DNA of 64,000 nt, from NCBI GenBank assembly GCA_963722575.1, contig CAVRNR010000022.1:1984001-2048000 (forward strand). Reading direction: 5' to 3'. Origin of the DNA: Fen-178 sp963722575. Lineage in GTDB: Bacteria > Acidobacteriota > Terriglobia > Bryobacterales > Bryobacteraceae. This document shows positions 49,538-58,563 of this stretch, one piece after another; the stretch's first letter is position 1; the number at the start of each line of letters is the position of its first letter. A program made the translations under genes and the position numbers. The notes under the pieces were generated by a model, which ran no database searches, was not told the DNA's origin, and saw only the letters and a list, made by a program, of their open reading frames with translations.

Positions 49538-52500
49538 ATGGATCGCGGCGCCCGATTGAAGGACCGTTATGAGCTTCGCGAGCCACTCGGCCAGGGCGGC
49601 ATGGGCGTGGTTTACCGAGCCTATGACGCCGTGCTCAAGTGCGACGTAGCGCTGAAGACGATTCGCGAGGCGCCTGACCCCACGGCGCTCCAGCTTTTCT
49701 ATCGGGAATGCGAAGTCCTGGTTACGCTGAATCACCCCAACATCGTCCCCATCCTAGATATTGGGGAGTCTGAGGAGGAGGGGTTCGCGAAGCCCTACTT
49801 TGTCATGCCGTTGCTGTCCGGTATGACGCTCGACAAGCTGATCCGCACAGCGGGCGCTCGGCTGACCGCCGAGCGACGCGTGGAAATCCTTTCACAGGTA
49901 TGTCGCGGTCTGAACGCTGCGCACGAGCGTGGCCTGGTGCATCGCGATCTCAAGCCCGCTAATGTCTTCGTCATGCCGGACTACTCCGCGGTAATTATCG
50001 ACTTCGGCATCGCCCACATGGTCAACGCGGGAATGACGGGAAAGAAGGGAACCCTGTACTACATGGCGCCCGAGCTGATCGAAGGCAAGCCCCCGTCGCC
50101 GGCCTCCGATATCTTCGCTCTGGGTGTGATGGCCTTCGAGGTGTTCACGCGGCGCAAACCGTTTGAAGGACCGACGGAACGGGAGATTGTCGAGGCGATT
50201 CTTCGAGAGAGTCCGCCGGCCGCATCCGACGTCGACCCGACGGTGAACCAGTCCGTCAGCCGCGTGATTCACAAGGCCATGGCCAAGCAGCCGTGGCATC
50301 GCTTTGCGACGGCTCGGGAGTTCGCCGAGTGCCTGGCGAAGGCGCATCGCGGCGAGGCGATCGAATGCTTCGACTCCGCTCACCTGGGGCCGCGAATCCA
50401 GCGGGCCAAGACCACCTTCGCCCAGGGCGATACACAGTTCGCCCTGGAGATCGTCACCGAGCTCGAGGCGGAGGGCCATCTCGACCCGGAAGTGAAGCTG
50501 CTGCGGATGCAAATTGACGCGGCGGTCCGGCAGGAGCGAGTCCGCAGATTGCTCGAAGCCGCGCGCAGCCGGTTCGAAGTGGAGGAATATCCCCTGGCAT
50601 TGCAGAAAATTCAGGAGACCCTGGAGCTGGACCCGGGGAACACGGAGGCGCTCAGCCTGCGCGCGAAGATCGAAAGCACGCGCAGCGACGTGCAGATCGA
50701 GAGCTGGTTCCAACTGGTGCGGCAGCACGCCGAGAATTGCGCGTTCGGGCACGCGCGCGAGGCGTTGCAGAACATCCTGCAAATTCGTCCCCAGGACACG
50801 CGGGCCACAGGGCTGCTCTCCGAAATCGAGCGGCGGGAGCAGGAGTACCGGCGGAGCCTGCAGGAAAAAGAACGGCTGTACCAGGCCGCGGTCGAGGCCC
50901 ATCAGAAGGGGGACTTTAGCTCGGCCATTACCAAGCTGGAGCAGGTGATCGATATGGACCGGCGCGCGCCGGAGAGCCAGGACCGCGCGAACGTCTATCA
51001 AAGCTTCTACAACGACGTGCGCTCGGAATACGAGGTTATCCGCAACGCTTACGCGGAGGCCAGGAAGTATCTGGAAGACCGGAACTTCTCCAGGGCGCTC
51101 GCCATCGGCGATCGATTCCTCGCGAAGTACCCAGCGCACGCTCTGTTCCAGAGCCTCAAGTTCGACGCGGAAGAGCAGCAGCGGCTGCACCTCTCGGCTT
51201 ACATCGCGGAAATCGATCGCCGTGTCGAAGCGGAGACCGACCTGGAACGCAAGGTCGGCATCATCAATGAGGCGGGGGAACGCTATCCCGACGAGACGCA
51301 CTTTAAGCGCCTTCGGAAAATCATGGATGAGCGGCTGAACCTGGTGAGCGCAATCGTCGCCAAAGCCCGCTATCACGAGGAGAACGGGCAGTTCAACGAT
51401 GCGCTCGGCCAGTGGGAGATCCTGCGCACCATACACAACCGGTATCCCGGGCTGCAGCTCGAGATCGACCGCGTGATCAAGCGGCGGGAGCAGCAGACGC
51501 GGATGGAATCAAAGGGGCGCTGGGCTCGGGAAATCGACGCGTGCATGGAAGCGGGCGAGTACCGGCGGGCCCTGGACGCGTGTCGCCGGGCGCTGGAAGA
51601 ATCCCCGGGAGATGGCGAGTTGCAGGCGCTCGCGGAACTGGCGCGGCAGGGCGCGGAGCATTGCGAGGAAGCCCAACGGCTCCAGGCACGGGGCGAACAG
51701 CTCTTTGCGCAGGCATCGTTCGAGGATGGCTTGGAACTTTTGTGGAACGCCCACCAGTTGGACCCACGCAGCGAGCCGGTTCGCCGGAGCCTCGTGGACA
51801 GGCTGTCCGCACGGGCACAAAACCTGCTCGCGACCGATTGGCGCGCGGCCGAGGTTCTGATTCAGCACGCGCTGGGCTGCGACCCGGCTCATGCCGGAGC
51901 CAGAGGGGTGCTGGCCCTGCTGGATGACCTGAAACGGGAAGAGTATCTGAACCAGGCGATGGTGCGCATCCGTCAGGCACAGGCGAGCGGCGACCTGAGC
52001 GGTGCGGCGGCAGAGCTGGAGAGTGCCCTTGCGTTCTGCGGGAACGAGCCGCGATTGCTCCAGCTTCGGGCCACCCTGGAAAGCAGGTTGGGTGTGGTGG
52101 CCCGGCCGGCGGCCGCGCCGCAACGGGTCGCCGAGCCCGGGGCGAGCGCCGGACCGATTGGCGCGACTCAGATTTTGAACCGGGACCCCATTCCTCCGCC
52201 CGCTCCCGTTGCACCCGAGGCGGCCGAATCCGTGCCCGCTGTGTTTCCGGAATCCGATGCCATCGCCGGGCAGAGCGGAACATCGGAGCCTTCCCGCGCG
52301 CCGGCCGCGGAGCTCGAGGGTGTCCCCGGACCGCACGCGCTCGGGTCCGGGCGCGGACTTCCACGCCGCGCCTTGATTGCGGCGATCGCGGTGCTTGCTC
52401 TGGCCGGTCCATTGACCTCCTGGCTGCTGCTGCGGCATCGCGCCGCCCCGGCGAGATTGGAGCACAAGCCGGCGGCCGCCGCAACTCCTGTGCCCGTCCG

Positions 52501-53242
52501 CACGGCTACTCCGGCATTGGGCAAGCTTCACATCAAAGTGTCGCCGCCTTCGGCGAAGGTCACGTACGGGCGCGCCGGCGAAGCGCCGCGGCCCGCGCCC
52601 TCCTCTACGCTCAACCTCGAGGAAGGTACCTATATCCTCTCCGGCCGCGCGCCAGGCTACAGCACGGGGTCGGTCACGATCCCGATCGCGGCCGGCGTCA
52701 CCCAAACGGCTGAGTTGACACTGACGCCGGTCAAGCCCATCGTCCAGCCGCCGGAAGTATTTCAGATGGACGCAGCGGACTGGGAGAAACCGTGGACGCG
52801 CGATGGTGAGTGGTTCACGCGGCGGGGAGGCGATTTCGTTCTGTACCGGCGTACTCCTACGGCGGGGACTTTCCAGTTTACGCTGCGCGCCAAGTCCAAG
52901 GTTGGGTGGGTTCTCGACTACAGCGATCCGCAAAACTACCTTTTGTTCGAGATCAATAAGCAGGCTTTCACTTTGAGCCAATACACCAACAACCGTCGAA
53001 AGGTGATCGCCGATCGGAAGCCGATCGGCGTCAAGGCTGGCACTTTCACGGTGAACCTGGTGGTCGAGCCGGCGCGCGTGGTAACGATGCTCGTCGACGA
53101 GCAGGGAAAGCCGGTCACCTTATACGATTGGAACCGTCCGGGCCAGCCCTTCACCCGCGGGCGCTTCGGGATTCACTTACCCGGAAACTCGCAGGTGTGG
53201 CTGGCCAACTTCAGGTTCACGCAGGCCCGGCCCGACAAGTAG
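49538..53242 (+). CDS. Large membrane Ser/Thr protein kinase with helical repeats, PEGA-like and concanavalin-like C-terminus
   Basis: 1234 residues from ATG 49538. Kinase domain (about 10-275): GQGGMGVVYRAYD, VALKTI (ATP Lys), HRDLKPANVFVM, IDFGIAHM and YYMAPELIEG, all catalytic residues intact. Residues about 285-890 are long TPR/coiled-coil repeats (RFEVEEYPLALQKIQETLEL, LYQAAVEAHQKGDFSSAI). A TM helix lies at about 942-965 (ALIAAIAVLALAGPLTSWLL). The periplasmic part has a PEGA-like domain (GKLHIKVSPPSAKVTYGRAG, YILSGRAPGYSTGSV) and a final beta-sandwich (about 1075-1234; GTFQFTLRAKSKVGWVLDYS, GRFGIHLPGNSQVWLANFRF) of the lectin/DUF1080 kind, which could sense glycans. It shares the island with VgrG and PAAR genes; T6SS activity in some bacteria is switched on by a Thr kinase (PpkA). 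Confidence 0.9.
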   Translation: MDRGARLKDRYELREPLGQGGMGVVYRAYDAVLKCDVALKTIREAPDPTALQLFYRECEVLVTLNHPNIVPILDIGESEEEGFAKPYFVMPLLSGMTLDKLIRTAGARLTAERRVEILSQVCRGLNAAHERGLVHRDLKPANVFVMPDYSAVIIDFGIAHMVNAGMTGKKGTLYYMAPELIEGKPPSPASDIFALGVMAFEVFTRRKPFEGPTEREIVEAILRESPPAASDVDPTVNQSVSRVIHKAMAKQPWHRFATAREFAECLAKAHRGEAIECFDSAHLGPRIQRAKTTFAQGDTQFALEIVTELEAEGHLDPEVKLLRMQIDAAVRQERVRRLLEAARSRFEVEEYPLALQKIQETLELDPGNTEALSLRAKIESTRSDVQIESWFQLVRQHAENCAFGHAREALQNILQIRPQDTRATGLLSEIERREQEYRRSLQEKERLYQAAVEAHQKGDFSSAITKLEQVIDMDRRAPESQDRANVYQSFYNDVRSEYEVIRNAYAEARKYLEDRNFSRALAIGDRFLAKYPAHALFQSLKFDAEEQQRLHLSAYIAEIDRRVEAETDLERKVGIINEAGERYPDETHFKRLRKIMDERLNLVSAIVAKARYHEENGQFNDALGQWEILRTIHNRYPGLQLEIDRVIKRREQQTRMESKGRWAREIDACMEAGEYRRALDACRRALEESPGDGELQALAELARQGAEHCEEAQRLQARGEQLFAQASFEDGLELLWNAHQLDPRSEPVRRSLVDRLSARAQNLLATDWRAAEVLIQHALGCDPAHAGARGVLALLDDLKREEYLNQAMVRIRQAQASGDLSGAAAELESALAFCGNEPRLLQLRATLESRLGVVARPAAAPQRVAEPGASAGPIGATQILNRDPIPPPAPVAPEAAESVPAVFPESDAIAGQSGTSEPSRAPAAELEGVPGPHALGSGRGLPRRALIAAIAVLALAGPLTSWLLLRHRAAPARLEHKPAAAATPVPVRTATPALGKLHIKVSPPSAKVTYGRAGEAPRPAPSSTLNLEEGTYILSGRAPGYSTGSVTIPIAAGVTQTAELTLTPVKPIVQPPEVFQMDAADWEKPWTRDGEWFTRRGGDFVLYRRTPTAGTFQFTLRAKSKVGWVLDYSDPQNYLLFEINKQAFTLSQYTNNRRKVIADRKPIGVKAGTFTVNLVVEPARVVTMLVDEQGKPVTLYDWNRPGQPFTRGRFGIHLPGNSQVWLANFRFTQARPDK

Positions 53243-53259
53243 ATTTCCCGCGCCGTACT

Positions 53260-54345
53260 TCACCGGATCAGCCCCACGTTTCTCAGCAGGTCCCGGCCGA
53301 GAGCGTTTCCATCCAGCGGCGGCGAGGGCGTGGTCAGTTTCTCCATCTTCTGGCGGTGGGCTTCCTCCTTTGCCTGCGCCTTCTGAAGCTTCGCGGCCAT
53401 CTTCGCCTCTTGCGCTTTTTGAATGGCGAGTTCCTCGGCCTGTGCCATTTTCAGCTTCTCCTTGCACTCCTCCAATAGGGCAATCTGCTTCATAACGTCC
53501 GGGTTGCCCGCGGCTTCCGGCCTTGCCAGGATGAAGGCGCAGAACTTATCCAGTTGGGCGAACACCTCATCCAGGTTCGCCCGATCTTCCGCCTGATCCT
53601 CCGGTTTCTCCAGCGGGGGCGCGCTCTCAGCGCCGGCGGCCTCCTTCGGCGGAGCGGTGCTGAAGTTCCACATACAGTCGCAGGACGGGCAGCAGACATA
53701 ATCCCAAAGCCGGACGATGCATTTCGGGCTGATGCAGCCGAGGACCCGCGCCGGCCTGAGCGCCACCGGATCGCCGCACTGCGGGCAAGTGGCGCTGGTG
53801 GGGACCGGCGCACCACAGATTTCGCACGCCACCTCTTCAGGCTGGCGGGCAGCGATGGCAATCAGTGTGTTGCCCGCGATCTCCGAGTTGGGGCGCGCCT
53901 CCCAAAGCTCCATCAGCTCGGCATGAGAAAGGCGGCGGTCCGGGCCCAGGAATGGATCGTGCAGAGTCGCATGTTCTTCTCCGATATCGACCATCACGGT
54001 GTAGTGGCCGCCTTCCGTTTTCGCGTGCAGACGATGGTTCAGGATGACGCGGATGCCGGCGTCGCGGCAGAGCCGCAACACGTACCACGGGTGCCGCGCC
54101 TGGATGGCCACCGCGTCAAAACCGCGGTTCAAGGCATCGCGGACCATCAGGTGGGTCGTGGAACCGATATCGCCGAATCGGTTGGCCTTGGCGATCGCCG
54201 GCCAGATCTGGCTCTGCGGGACTTCCATCCCCAGGGAACGGTACACCATGGCCAGGCACGCGGCGCCGCACGTCCGGTTGCTCTCCTCATCGGACTGTTT
54301 CTCGTAAACAATGGAATAACCCGTATCCGCCGTGGCTTCGCTCAT
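53260..54345 (-). CDS. C39-like cysteine peptidase with zinc ribbons and coiled coil, T6SS-linked
   Basis: 361 residues. The papain-like C39 triad can be placed: Cys26 in NRTCGAACLAMVYRSLG, His114 in GGHYTVMVDIG, Asp130 in LHDPFLGPD. After the peptidase (1-165) come two Cys clusters (CEICGAPVPTSATCPQCG and CISPKC...CCPSCDC), then a charged Glu/Lys/Gln coiled coil (about 270-340). C39 peptidases normally cut double-Gly leaders of bacteriocins; here there is no ABC transporter. It is the last gene of the vgrG-PAAR cluster, so it could be a delivered effector or a maturation protease for cargo. No immunity gene is evident. Confidence 0.8.
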   Translation of the reverse strand: MSEATADTGYSIVYEKQSDEESNRTCGAACLAMVYRSLGMEVPQSQIWPAIAKANRFGDIGSTTHLMVRDALNRGFDAVAIQARHPWYVLRLCRDAGIRVILNHRLHAKTEGGHYTVMVDIGEEHATLHDPFLGPDRRLSHAELMELWEARPNSEIAGNTLIAIAARQPEEVACEICGAPVPTSATCPQCGDPVALRPARVLGCISPKCIVRLWDYVCCPSCDCMWNFSTAPPKEAAGAESAPPLEKPEDQAEDRANLDEVFAQLDKFCAFILARPEAAGNPDVMKQIALLEECKEKLKMAQAEELAIQKAQEAKMAAKLQKAQAKEEAHRQKMEKLTTPSPPLDGNALGRDLLRNVGLIR

Positions 54346-54375
54346 CTCACGAACTCCTTTCCACTCATTTAGCGG

Positions 54376-54669
54376 TCATGGGCCGATCAAAACCGTCGGA
54401 AAGCCCATCACGATTACGCCCCCGTGAGCCGTGGAATCGCCCATCCGCGCGGCCGGCTGACCGCCGATCAGGACCGTGAAAGAACCCATGACGATGACAT
54501 CCGGCGGCCCCACGCAAGTGGCCATGTCGCCCACCCGGGCGGCCGGCAAGCTGCCGATCAGCACCGTGGGGCAGCACGGTGGCAGAATCGGCCCCCCAAC
54601 GTGCGGCACCACTCCCGTCACCATCGGACAGGTATGCATGTCCGTCAAGCGCGCAGCCGGCTGCCCCAT
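54376..54669 (-). CDS. PAAR-domain protein (T6SS spike tip)
   Basis: 97 residues. MGQPAARLTDMHTCPMVTGV is a PAAR start, and PAAR motifs recur (GSLPAARVGDMATCVG, GGQPAARMGDSTAHGG) with the His and Cys residues that bind the zinc at the cone tip. PAAR proteins cap the VgrG trimer and sharpen the T6SS spike. It is a stand-alone PAAR without an effector extension. It follows the DUF-type gene by 41 bp and precedes the C39 gene by 30 bp. Confidence 0.93.
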   Translation of the reverse strand: MGQPAARLTDMHTCPMVTGVVPHVGGPILPPCCPTVLIGSLPAARVGDMATCVGPPDVIVMGSFTVLIGGQPAARMGDSTAHGGVIVMGFPTVLIGP

Positions 54670-54710
54670 ATCTCAATCCTCCGTAAGCCTCTCCCGGCGG
54701 AGCGCTCTTT

Positions 54711-55268
54711 TTAGCCGCTGGGCCGGCAAAAGCGCCCCTCCGCCACTCCCATTCCCAGTTCCACGAACAGACGTTGGGTGTCGGCGATCCGGGCCGGATC
54801 GCCCTTGGTAGTGGCCAACTTCACCGCATTGGCGACCGCTTTCGCCGGGGTCAGCGGGACCGGGCCGGCAGCGCCCGCCACGTTCGCCGCCAGGGCCAGC
54901 GTGCCCGCTGGCGATGCCCGTCCGGCGGCTTCGGCCGGCGCCTGCGCCGCGGCGCGGTTGGCTTCGGTGGGCCACAGAACCCAACTGGTGGCGGCCAGCA
55001 ATGCGGCCCTGTCCGGCAACGTCAGATTCGTCCCGCAGGCGTGCTGCACGCACAGGCAGCCCCACCATACCCCTTCCCGCGCCGGCAGCGCGTGGGCCAT
55101 GAAATCGATCCCGTTGACGTACTGGCGGTTGGCCATCAGGGCTTGTACGAACTCCTCCGGCGCCATTCCCTCGCGGAGCAGCGCCAGCGCCTGCTTGTTC
55201 GCGTCGAAGCGCGCGCAGATATCGGCGGCTGTCAGCCCCTCTATCCCGGCCATCGGCCCGTTGCCCAC
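54711..55268 (-). CDS. T6SS-cluster protein of unknown function (DUF6931-like)
   Basis: 185 residues. The conserved core FVQALMANRQYVNGIDFMAH, ALPAREGVWWGCLCVQHA is a pattern I associate with a small family found beside vgrG/PAAR genes. The C-terminal half is Ala-rich and helical. No signal peptide or catalytic motif. By position between the tail-like protein and PAAR it may be an adaptor that loads cargo onto the spike, which is inference. Confidence 0.75.
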   Translation of the reverse strand: MGNGPMAGIEGLTAADICARFDANKQALALLREGMAPEEFVQALMANRQYVNGIDFMAHALPAREGVWWGCLCVQHACGTNLTLPDRAALLAATSWVLWPTEANRAAAQAPAEAAGRASPAGTLALAANVAGAAGPVPLTPAKAVANAVKLATTKGDPARIADTQRLFVELGMGVAEGRFCRPSG

Positions 55269-55286
55269 TTCCCTGTCCCTCCAGCT

Positions 55287-55808
55287 TCAGTTGATTTGGA
55301 TGAGCAAACCCTGAATTGTGATGCCCTCCGGTCCCAGGGTGATGGTGGCCAGTCCTTCCGCCACCGAGAGGGTGATCTGGGTCAAGCTCTTGAGCGTCAA
55401 AGTCCCCAAGCCGGCGTCAATGGTGACTCCCTCCGGCGTCATCTCGATCTTTTGATCCGTCGGCAGAAGGCCGCGATGAATGGTGACGTTCTGGGTCTCC
55501 CCCACCACGATCTCTACCCCGTTGCTGGAGTCCGACGAAGTTGGCGGGAGGGTAAATTCTCCGGCAGTGATGCGGACGCTCTGGTTGCCGCTCACTTCCA
55601 CTTGGCCGCCAGTGCCGTAATCCGAGGCCAGCACCAGAATCCTGCACGGGTCTGGCGTGACCGGAGGTATCGGGGGCCGGCTGAGCAGCTCCAACTGGTT
55701 CGCCTGGATTCGATATCCGCCACTGATATTCTCGATGTGATCGTGGGAATCCGCGCCGCCCCCCGTCCCACCACCCAGGCCCTTCTTCTGTACAGTCATT
55801 AGGATCAA
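55287..55808 (-). CDS. VgrG-tail-like beta-helix protein
   Basis: 173 residues (ATG 55799 also possible). A Gly-rich head (GLGGGTGGGADSHDH) is followed by short beta repeats. The end, LTQITLSVAEGLATITLGPE and GITIQGLLIQIN, is like the C-terminal beta-helix of VgrG/gp5 (xITLxxxxxxITLxxxGIxIxG). It starts 12 bp after vgrG, so it looks like a VgrG tail encoded as a separate polypeptide. It also contains one GEFT tetrapeptide (RITAGEFTLPP), probably by chance. Confidence 0.75.
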   Translation of the reverse strand: MILMTVQKKGLGGGTGGGADSHDHIENISGGYRIQANQLELLSRPPIPPVTPDPCRILVLASDYGTGGQVEVSGNQSVRITAGEFTLPPTSSDSSNGVEIVVGETQNVTIHRGLLPTDQKIEMTPEGVTIDAGLGTLTLKSLTQITLSVAEGLATITLGPEGITIQGLLIQIN

Positions 55809-55820
55809 TGCTCCTCGCTA

Positions 55821-58169
55821 CTAGATGATATCCTCCCAAGGTGGGAGATGAAATGGAGCCGGACTCGCGTTAACCTGGGCCAATGGAACCGGGATCGCAG
55901 CGTTAACGTGGGCGTGGGCTCCGTCTGCTGGTTCCTCAACCTTCTCCTGGTAGCGCCTCCCGAACAACACGATAACAGTTAGGAGAGCAGAAGAAACGCC
56001 CTGACATATTCCCCCGAATATCGCACGATCTTTGTCCTCCTTGAAGGCAGAATGGACCAAGACCCAGAGCGCCGATACAACACCGAAAGCTATGGCCAGC
56101 CAACGGACCACCGGGAGAGCTGTAACATCTCGCTTCAGTTTTCGGGCTTCTTCACCCACTTCGAGGATGAAGGACGGGCCCCCAACGAAATCTGTCTTCG
56201 TGCCGATGACGAAATCCACCTGTCCGCCGAGGCCGCCCCCTAGAAGAGTCGACACCAAGGGTGGAAACGACCATGGACCCAACGGATTGATGCAGACGTG
56301 GTTCTTGCTGCCGATGACCAACTCATACTCGAAGCCCAACGTGAGCGCCTGGGCCATTCCGTACACTGTGTCGGACTTTATACCCAAAGCCGTCGGCTCG
56401 TCCTTGGCCGGCATGGTGTAGCCCGTCGAGTAGCTCTCGTCGTCGCCGCCGCCGCTGCCACCGCCGCTGTGGCCCCTGCCGCTGCCGCCTGGTAGAATGC
56501 CCACCGTGTGCACGCTGGCGCTCGCTATCCGTTCACCTTTGTTCCGCGCGTGGAACAGCTTGTCGAACTCCGAGTCCAGGCTCATGTTTCGCTCCGAATG
56601 AAGCGCGAGGTGCTCAATGCCCTGCTCGTCGTTGAATACGATGCCGTTGTAGTTCTGGCTGGCGTTGCCGCGCACGCTGGCCGACCGGATACCGGCAAGC
56701 TGTTTCATGTCCGGCAGCTTGTACGCCGGCATATTATCTGCGTTGTAGACGCTGCCGACGATCATCGGCTGATCCGGATCGCCATCCTCGAAAGCCACCA
56801 CCACCTCATGACCGATGCGCGGCCAGAAGAACGCGCCCCAACCTTTGCCCGCCCAAAGCTGCGCCACCCGCAGCCAGCATGAGCTGTTGTCGTCCAACTT
56901 TCCCTCGCGGTCCCAATGGAACTGCACCTTAACGCGGCCGAACCGGTCGCAGAAGATCTCCTCGCCGGGCGGGCCGGTCACCGTCGCGGTCTCGATGCCG
57001 GCGATTAAGGGCTTGGCCGTGACCCGCCGCGGCCGGTATCGCAGGCCGGCGGGCATGCCGATGAAGCGGTTTTCGTAGTGGAACGAGTCCTGCTCCCCGC
57101 TCCGGTATCCCGACTGCACGGCGTCGTGTTCCACGCTGGTCAGCAGGTAATCGCCGTCGCCGTTGAAATGTCCCTTCAGTGTGAACCTATGCCCCGGCAC
57201 AAAATTGCCGCAATCCCCGGCGCCGGTGATTTCCAGGCCGGCGCATTCCTCCTCCTCCATGCGAACCCGGACGATTCGGCTTCTGACTTCGGGTATCAGA
57301 TTGGTATCCTCCGGGACATTGAATTGTTTGGCGTAGCCCCCGGGATACTCATAGATCTCCGGTTGATTGTCGAGCAGACTGAGCTTATGGCTTATGCTGC
57401 CCGCATTCACCTCAACCATGGTTCGCACGCTTTCGTCGAGGTGTTTGCCCGGCAGTTCGAAGCTATGGTCCCAAACCGTGTACTTGCTGGAGCGCACCTC
57501 CTGGCTCTTCTCCCAATCCCTGATTCGCATCTCCTCCCACAAGCCGCCGAGTACTTCCTGGTAGATGACCGTGGATTGCCCGGGAACGGCTGGATGCACG
57601 TCCCCCTGGTCGGTGACCACCATTCGATGCCCGCCAGCGGAGTGCTTGAAGTAGTAACAGATGCCCTCCTCCTCCATCAACCGGCTCACGAAATCGAAGT
57701 CCGATTCGCGATACTGGACACAATAATCGCGGGGGTAGTAGGTCCCGGTTCCAGTCCACTCGTGGTCAACGTGGTGGTCGGAGAGCACCCGCTTCAGAAT
57801 GTCGGGGACCGAGACGTGTTGAAAAATGCGGCACTGGACCTTCTTGGTAAGAACCCACAGCCTGGGCACTACTTCAGCGCGGAATGCCACGAAGTTATCG
57901 TCGCGAACGCCCTGAGTGAACCGTCTTACCAATCCGTTGAAATAGCGGCTGTCGCCCGTACGCAGCGTCATTTCAACGGTCACAGACTGGCCGAGGATGC
58001 GGTCAAAGCGGATCTCGCTCAGCTTCTGCCTATCGGCTATGAGATTGAGTTGGAACTGGAAGAGCCGCGAGATGGCTTCGCGACCCCGGAAGTTGGTGAT
58101 CAACAAGACGTCCGGCCCAAGTGGAGTAGTGATCTTGAGCGGCCGGTCCGCCTGTGTGTACGTTGGCAT
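55821..58169 (-). CDS. vgrG: VgrG spike protein with C-terminal transmembrane hairpin
   Basis: 782 residues. gp27-like part (PLGPDVLLITNFRGREAISR, FQHVSVPDILKRVLSDHHVD, YCVQYRESDFDFVSRLMEEE, GICYYF) and gp5 OB-fold (CDRFGRVKVQFHWDREGKLD, WAGKGWGAFFWPRIGHEVVV, GDPDQPMIVGSVYNADN) are complete. After about residue 560 comes a Gly/Ser-rich linker, two repeats of the type VIGSKNHVCINP / VIGTKTDFVGGP, and then two strong hydrophobic helices at about 686-710 and 716-737 (VVRWLAIAFGVVSALWVLV and AIFGGICQGVSSALLTVIVL). This is unusual for VgrG and suggests a membrane-inserting effector part. First gene of the minus-strand cluster. No T6SS sheath or baseplate genes are in the window. Confidence 0.92.
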   Translation of the reverse strand: MPTYTQADRPLKITTPLGPDVLLITNFRGREAISRLFQFQLNLIADRQKLSEIRFDRILGQSVTVEMTLRTGDSRYFNGLVRRFTQGVRDDNFVAFRAEVVPRLWVLTKKVQCRIFQHVSVPDILKRVLSDHHVDHEWTGTGTYYPRDYCVQYRESDFDFVSRLMEEEGICYYFKHSAGGHRMVVTDQGDVHPAVPGQSTVIYQEVLGGLWEEMRIRDWEKSQEVRSSKYTVWDHSFELPGKHLDESVRTMVEVNAGSISHKLSLLDNQPEIYEYPGGYAKQFNVPEDTNLIPEVRSRIVRVRMEEEECAGLEITGAGDCGNFVPGHRFTLKGHFNGDGDYLLTSVEHDAVQSGYRSGEQDSFHYENRFIGMPAGLRYRPRRVTAKPLIAGIETATVTGPPGEEIFCDRFGRVKVQFHWDREGKLDDNSSCWLRVAQLWAGKGWGAFFWPRIGHEVVVAFEDGDPDQPMIVGSVYNADNMPAYKLPDMKQLAGIRSASVRGNASQNYNGIVFNDEQGIEHLALHSERNMSLDSEFDKLFHARNKGERIASASVHTVGILPGGSGRGHSGGGSGGGDDESYSTGYTMPAKDEPTALGIKSDTVYGMAQALTLGFEYELVIGSKNHVCINPLGPWSFPPLVSTLLGGGLGGQVDFVIGTKTDFVGGPSFILEVGEEARKLKRDVTALPVVRWLAIAFGVVSALWVLVHSAFKEDKDRAIFGGICQGVSSALLTVIVLFGRRYQEKVEEPADGAHAHVNAAIPVPLAQVNASPAPFHLPPWEDII

Positions 58170-58227
58170 CGGCGTTCACCTCGGTCGTCACACGTGTGCA
58201 ATATCATAGCATCCGAGGTGATTATCT

Positions 58228-58503
58228 TCAACACTTGTTCAGCCGCTCTTCCTTCGCGTCGGGGATGAATTTGTCGCACTCGTCCGCGACCAACAGCGTC
58301 CTTTTCGGGGCGTGGCTCTACCGTTCCCTGACGAGGCGGACGGCCGCTTCCCCGTTCCGCGGATCCAATGACCTTCGTATCTTTTCGCCGTGCACGGTGC
58401 CTTCGGCCCATAGCGGGCACCGGCAGGAACGGTCTTTCCGGGAGGTGAACTTGCACGCGGCGACGTGGCGGCGGAATAGAACGATCATGCCCGCGGACAC
58501 CAC
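58228..58503 (-). pseudogene. Tyrosine integrase remnant beside tRNA-Ser
   Basis: From ATG 58488 the frame gives MIVLFRRHVAACKFTSRKDR, SCRCPLWAEGTVHGEKIRRS. This is the Cys-rich N-terminus of a family of site-specific integrases common in acidobacteria (HxxxCxF...CxCPxWAxG). It stops at TAG 58318-58320. Shortly after, another frame continues with TLLVADECDKFIPDAKEERL, the start of the core-binding SAM-like domain, before a stop at 58228-58230. The catalytic C-terminal domain is gone. Position 60 nt from the tRNA end fits an integrase gene at the attachment site. Confidence 0.78.
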
Positions 58504-58563
58504 ACGTCTTGGAGCCGCGCACCCCGTGTATCCTATAAGCTATTGATTCAAAACAAGTTAGTA

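Noticed and set aside
55500..55560. GEFT tetrapeptide in the VgrG-tail-like protein as a sixth island motif
   Set aside because: It is followed by LPP and lacks the (R/Q)xF part shared by the five repeats, so chance is more likely.
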